Assembly (NCBI GenBank): GCA_900544475.1
Contig: UQVU01000002.1
Location: 1 to 43,643, forward strand
Reading direction: 5' to 3'
Length of the DNA stretch: 43,643 nucleotides
From: an uncultured Butyricicoccus sp.
GTDB taxonomy: Bacteria > Bacillota > Clostridia > Oscillospirales > Butyricicoccaceae
The position numbers and the translations under genes are program-made. This document shows positions 40,647-43,643 of the stretch, one piece after another. How positions within the stretch are numbered: position 1 is the stretch's first letter; each line of letters opens with the position of its first letter. The notes beneath the pieces were generated by a model. It did no database searches. It worked only from the letters and a program-made list of their open reading frames with translations, and was not told the DNA's origin.

Positions 40647-42008
40647 TTATTCCGTTGCGGCGGATTTTTTCGGAAAAATCTTGTATCGGATGATGAGATA
40701 GCAGACCATATGCGCGATTACGGTCAGAATCCACGAAATCGGGTAGGAAACGTAGAGCGAGGTCAGCGTGTGGTACATCCGGAATATCGTGAAGATCCAG
40801 ATCACGCGGAATACGCACGCGCCGACCATGGACACGAGCATCGGCATGATCGAATAGCCGAGGCCGCGCACGACGCCCGAGCCGACGTCCATCATGCCGC
40901 ACAGAAAGTAGGTGACGCTCACCACGCTGAAGCGCTGAATGCCGTAGGCAATGACCTCCGGGTCCTGCGAATAGATATGCAGCAGCGGGTCGCCCAGACG
41001 GTACGCGCCCTGTCCGAGCACCACGCCGATGAGCACGACAAGCGTCATGCAGCACACGAGGATGCGGTCGATGCGGCGGTACTGCTTCGCGCCGAGGTTC
41101 TGGCTCGTGAAGCTGAGCGTGGTCTGGTAGAGTGAGTTCATCGAGATGTACACGAAGCCCTCGATATTCGCGGCGGCGGTGTTGCCTGCGACTGCAACTG
41201 CACCGAAGCTGTTGATGGAGGACTGGATAAGAACGTTCGAAATATTGAAGATGACGCTCTGCATACCGGCCGGCAGACCGATTTTCATAATCTGGCGGAA
41301 GCGGTCGGGGGAGAAGCGCAGATGGCGTATATCCAGATGGCACATGCCGTCCGAGCCGGTCAGGCACAGCACGGTCAGCGTCGCGGAAACGCACTGGCTG
41401 AGCACGGTCGCGATGGCAACGCCCGCCACGCCCATACCGAGCACGCACACGAACAGCAGGTCGCCCAGCACGTTCATCACGCCCGCCGCCATCAGAAAGT
41501 ACAGCGGCCGCCGCGTATCGCCCACCGCACGCAGCACCGCCGCGCCGAAGTTGTAGATCATGGTCGCCGGCATGCCGATGAAGTACACCCGCATATACAG
41601 CACCGCGCCCTCGATGACCTCGTCCGGGGTCTGCATGAGCGTCAGCATGGGCCGCGCGAGCGCGATGCCGAGCACGACCAGGATAACGCCGCCGATGAGG
41701 CCCGTGAGCAGCGAAGTCTGCACGGTTTCCTGCACGCCGTCATAGCTGCGCTCGCCGCAGAACCGCGCGACAAGCACGTTCGCGCCAACCGAAATGCCGA
41801 TGAAGGCGTTGATGAGCAGATTGAAGAGCGAGGTAGTCGAGCCGACCGCCGCCATCGCGTTCGCGCCCGCGAACTGGCCGACGACCACAATATCCGTCGC
41901 ATTGAACAGCAGCTGTAAGACGCCCGACAGCAGCAGCGGCAGCATGAACAGCAGAATGCTGCGCAGGAGCGGGCCTCGCGTCATATCCATTTCGTAAGAT
42001 TTTCTCAT
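40647..42008 (-). CDS. MATE-family efflux transporter
   Basis: Cation-coupled multidrug or metabolite exporter, 453 residues with about twelve membrane helices in two homologous halves. The N-terminal LLLSGVLQLLFNATDIVVVGQFAG and ANVLVARFCGERSYDGVQETV are typical of the DinF-related MATE branch. Cationic drugs are common substrates but the one here is unknown. AGAGGTAATT precedes the ATG. It is transcribed alone, divergent from the HMA gene. Confidence 0.92.
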   Translation of the reverse strand: MRKSYEMDMTRGPLLRSILLFMLPLLLSGVLQLLFNATDIVVVGQFAGANAMAAVGSTTSLFNLLINAFIGISVGANVLVARFCGERSYDGVQETVQTSLLTGLIGGVILVVLGIALARPMLTLMQTPDEVIEGAVLYMRVYFIGMPATMIYNFGAAVLRAVGDTRRPLYFLMAAGVMNVLGDLLFVCVLGMGVAGVAIATVLSQCVSATLTVLCLTGSDGMCHLDIRHLRFSPDRFRQIMKIGLPAGMQSVIFNISNVLIQSSINSFGAVAVAGNTAAANIEGFVYISMNSLYQTTLSFTSQNLGAKQYRRIDRILVCCMTLVVLIGVVLGQGAYRLGDPLLHIYSQDPEVIAYGIQRFSVVSVTYFLCGMMDVGSGVVRGLGYSIMPMLVSMVGACVFRVIWIFTIFRMYHTLTSLYVSYPISWILTVIAHMVCYLIIRYKIFPKKSAATE

Positions 42009-42088
42009 AATTACCTCTTGTTGTCACAGGTCGTTTTTGCTTTTCTCTTTATATTGTAAAGCCTTACTGCGTTCCCTGTCAACCGCTC

Positions 42089-42117
42089 TTGCATTCCGAG
42101 TGCAGCCGTGGTATATT
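42089..42117 (+). promoter_or_regulatory. Promoter of the HMA protein gene
   Basis: TTGCAT (42089-42094), a 17-bp spacer and TATATT (42112-42117). The inverted repeat at 42122-42137 sits on the expected transcription start, which suggests repression. Confidence 0.7.
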
Positions 42118-42121
42118 ATCA

Positions 42122-42137
42122 GTTAGAATAAACTAAC
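42122..42137. promoter_or_regulatory. Operator-like inverted repeat A
   Basis: GTTAG-aataaa-CTAAC. Read on the other strand it gives GGTTAGTTTATTCTAAC, which matches repeat C at 42538 (GGTTAGTTTGAACTAAC) outside the 3-bp centre. Confidence 0.55.
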
Positions 42138-42155
42138 CGAAGGAGTGTTATTTCC

Positions 42156-42413
42156 ATGTATCAGACCACTGTCGGCGTAGACGGCATGATGTGCGGTATG
42201 TGCGAGGCACACGTAAACGATGCCGTCCGCAAGGCCTTCCCCGTTAAAAAAGTCACCTCCTCACACTCGAAGGGACAGACCGTGATCCTCTCCGAGCAGG
42301 CGCTCGACGAGCAGGCTGTCCGCGACGCCATCGGCGCGACCGGCTACACCGTGACCTCGTTTGCGTGCGCACCCCACGAGAAAAAGGGGTTTTTCTCTTT
42401 TTTTCACAAATGA
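42156..42413 (+). CDS. Heavy-metal-associated (HMA) domain protein
   Basis: Small cytosolic metal-binding protein of ferredoxin-like fold. The metal site is MMCGMC (Cys13, Cys16) in the GMxCxxC consensus. The rest of the β-α-β-β-α-β pattern follows to about residue 70 (RDAIGATGYTV). AAGGAG lies 10 nt before the ATG. Relatives are copper chaperones and efflux-pump domains, but no copper pump or CsoR/CopY gene is adjacent, so the metal is not certain. The last residues, from about HEKKGFFSFFHK, are encoded by a terminator hairpin and are probably not functional. 85 residues. Confidence 0.88.
   Translation: MYQTTVGVDGMMCGMCEAHVNDAVRKAFPVKKVTSSHSKGQTVILSEQALDEQAVRDAIGATGYTVTSFACAPHEKKGFFSFFHK
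42379..42405 (+). terminator. Intrinsic terminator inside the HMA coding end
   Basis: GAGAAAAA-gggg-TTTTTCTC followed by T7. The whole element lies before the stop codon at 42411-42413, so it codes for residues GluLysLysGlyPhePheSerPhePhe. Confidence 0.8.
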
Positions 42414-42453
42414 AAATTTCTTTTGTCTTTTTCGGTGTTTTCCGTCTTTTCTC

Positions 42454-42482
42454 TTGACAAAAGGACGCAAAAAGACTAAACT
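42454..42482 (+). promoter_or_regulatory. Promoter upstream of the second AraC gene
   Basis: TTGACA (42454-42459), a 17-bp spacer and TAAACT (42477-42482). ACTAATTACAGTTAG (42481-42494 region) overlaps the expected transcription start and contains the same CTAA and CAGTTAG words as repeat A, in swapped order. Confidence 0.7.
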
Positions 42483-42493
42483 AATTACAGTTA

Positions 42494-42539
42494 GGCCGTG
42501 CAAACTCCAAGCCGCACGACCTGATTTTTTCGGCTTTGG
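42494..42539 (+). promoter_or_regulatory. Possible attenuator in the AraC leader
   Basis: GGCCGTGC (42494-42501) pairs with GCACGACC (42514-42521, one mismatch), followed shortly by T6 (42525-42530), a weak terminator. An alternative pairing CCAAGCCG (42507-42514) with CGGCTTTGG (42531-42539) would place the T-run in a loop. The two folds exclude each other. A regulatory role is inference. Confidence 0.35.
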
Positions 42540-42555
42540 TTAGTTTGAACTAACC
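42538..42555. promoter_or_regulatory. Operator-like inverted repeat C
   Basis: GGTTAGTT-tg-AACTAACC with perfect 8-bp arms, about 66 bp before the AraC start. It is related to repeat A at the HMA promoter. Confidence 0.55.
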
Positions 42556-42620
42556 GTGTTAGCTGAATGTAACCCATTTTGTTCATTCTGGGCATACGCC
42601 CCTGTCTGGAGGCCATCCTC

Positions 42621-43550
42621 TTGCTGGAAACACTGTTCAACTCCGCCGCTCCCGGCACTCTCTCCGGGCGGCTGCGCCGCATCCCCGTGCGGGACGGCGT
42701 GCGTGCGTGGGATTTCGACTGCGCACTCAGCCTGCCCTCGCCGCTGCCTGCGGCCCCTCAAAACCGATACCAGATCCTGTTCTGCCGCAGCGGTACGCTG
42801 CGCGTGGAGCTCGCCGTCGGCAAGCAGCTTTTTCTGCACGAACGCGAGGTGCTTCTCCTCGCCCCCGGCGCGACGCTCGCCCGTGCCTCTGTGCCGGACG
42901 GACGGCTCGCCGGCGGACTCGTCGTGGTCGAGGTGCGCCGGAACGACAGCCTTCAGAACGTGCTCGGCTCGCTTCTCGGCGGCCTGACGCTCGACGCGGT
43001 GCGGCTTGAAGAGCGGCTGAACGCCCGGAGCGGCTGCGCCCTGCTGCGCGGCACGCCCTGGACGGAAACCGTCTTTTCCGCGCTCCAGCCCCTGCAGCCC
43101 GAGGCGCGCGGACGCTACTGCGCCTTCAAAACCGCCGAGCTGCTCTATCTGCTGAGCACGGACAGTCCGCTGCTGCCGCTTCCGCCCGAAGCGCCCGGCC
43201 GCGACCGCTATCAGGTCGAGCTGATGCGGCAGGTGCGCGACCATATGCTGGCGCATCTCGCCGACCCGCTCACCATCAATCAGCTTTCCGCACGGTTTCA
43301 CATCTCCCCGACCGCGCTCAAGGACTGCTTCCGGCAGACCTACGGCCGTCCGCTGCACCAGTATCTGCTCGAGCATCGCGTCCGCCGCGCCGCCGAGCTG
43401 CTGAGCGAGTCCAATCTCTCCATCGTGGAAATCGCCTCGGCGGTCGGCTACAACAGCGCAAGCCAGTTCGGCGTGGCGTTCAAGCGCCGCTATCATCTGA
43501 CGCCCTCGCAGTTCCGCCGCATGGCGCACACGCAGAAGTTCTCATCCTGA
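42621..43550 (+). CDS. AraC-family transcriptional regulator
   Basis: C-terminal tandem helix-turn-helix domain (about 205-309): LADPLTINQLSARFHISPTA and LSIVEIASAVGYNSASQFGV, the latter the diagnostic second HTH. The N-terminal 180 residues form a cupin-like sensor with QNRYQILFCRSGTLRVEL and EREVLLLAPGATLA. The start is TTG 42621 with GGAGG (42608-42612) 8 nt upstream. The frame opens a little earlier without a ribosome site. 309 residues. The layout resembles iron- or metal-linked AraC regulators of the PchR/YbtA kind in general form only. Sharing operator-like repeats with the HMA gene suggests a joint metal-related regulon (inference). Confidence 0.87.
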   Translation: MLETLFNSAAPGTLSGRLRRIPVRDGVRAWDFDCALSLPSPLPAAPQNRYQILFCRSGTLRVELAVGKQLFLHEREVLLLAPGATLARASVPDGRLAGGLVVVEVRRNDSLQNVLGSLLGGLTLDAVRLEERLNARSGCALLRGTPWTETVFSALQPLQPEARGRYCAFKTAELLYLLSTDSPLLPLPPEAPGRDRYQVELMRQVRDHMLAHLADPLTINQLSARFHISPTALKDCFRQTYGRPLHQYLLEHRVRRAAELLSESNLSIVEIASAVGYNSASQFGVAFKRRYHLTPSQFRRMAHTQKFSS

Positions 43551-43586
43551 CAATCGCCAATTTCGCAACGAGCTAGCCGTGTATAA

Positions 43587-43616
43587 CCAAAAACTGCACA
43601 AAACTAAAGTTTTTGG
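43587..43616. other. Inverted repeat after the last gene
   Basis: CCAAAAAC (43587-43594) pairs with GTTTTTGG (43609-43616). GGAACTTTTG follows rather than a clean T-run, so it is at best a weak terminator, or a regulatory site of a gene beyond the window. Confidence 0.3.
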
Positions 43617-43643
43617 GAACTTTTGTCCGTTTTGGATAGTTTT

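Noticed and set aside
1..43643. CRISPR array, tRNA or rRNA genes
   Set aside because: No regularly spaced direct repeats, no tRNA cloverleaf and no rRNA core sequences were seen on either strand.

Overview
The window reads as a chromosome segment of a GC-rich anaerobic Clostridia member of the gut type, probably Oscillospirales and perhaps close to Butyricicoccus/Agathobaculum (inference only). It has a complete Rnf complex, SLH-anchored surface proteins, clostridial-type MurT/GatD, a darA-holB-ricT cluster, c-di-GMP-I and cobalamin riboswitches, and strong Shine-Dalgarno sites with frequent GTG/TTG starts. There are no rRNA or tRNA genes and no CRISPR array.

Left end (1-5225): accessory DNA. 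An unrecognised 530-residue protein is followed 3 bp later by a RecQ-like helicase reduced to its motor core. Then come a 161-bp MITE-like repeat, a 59-residue small protein and a large serine recombinase ending in a terminator. This looks like one end of an integrative element abutting the chromosome.

Core block 1 (5240-15561): wecC and cysE are divergent. The rnfCDGEAB operon follows on the minus strand, with the rRNA-maturation nuclease gene mrnC coupled to its end. serC-serA (serine synthesis, feeding CysE's substrate) also lie on the minus strand. A second, inverted MITE copy (98.8% identical) sits at 15783-15943.

Core block 2 (16030-24497): an Orn/Lys/Arg decarboxylase, the c-di-AMP receptor darA, holB and ricT are in the order known from Bacillus but lack tmk. 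A sugar-phosphate isomerase-like gene is divergent from an AraC regulator. murT-gatD (peptidoglycan amidation) follow.

Surface block (24572-33911): an SLH/X2-module/Ig-like wall protein, phosphofructokinase, and then a c-di-GMP island. One c-di-GMP-I riboswitch precedes a secreted transglutaminase-like protein. Two more in tandem precede a giant SLH adhesin. The tandem aptamers carry different expression platforms: a terminator-like hairpin after the first and a Shine-Dalgarno-sequestering hairpin after the second. The adhesin has no ATG/GTG/TTG start (best candidate CTG) and a frame break after its signal peptide.

Corrinoid block (33990-39681): a cobalamin riboswitch heads an operon for a lipoprotein CbiK-like chelatase, a two-domain lipoprotein, an ABC substrate-binding lipoprotein, a FecCD-type permease and an ATPase with an extra C-terminal domain.

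Right end (39790-43643): a membrane-anchored lysozyme-like protein, a MATE exporter, a small HMA metal-binding protein and an AraC regulator. The last two share GTTAG/CTAAC-type operator-like sites. The intergenic leader between them could fold as an attenuator.
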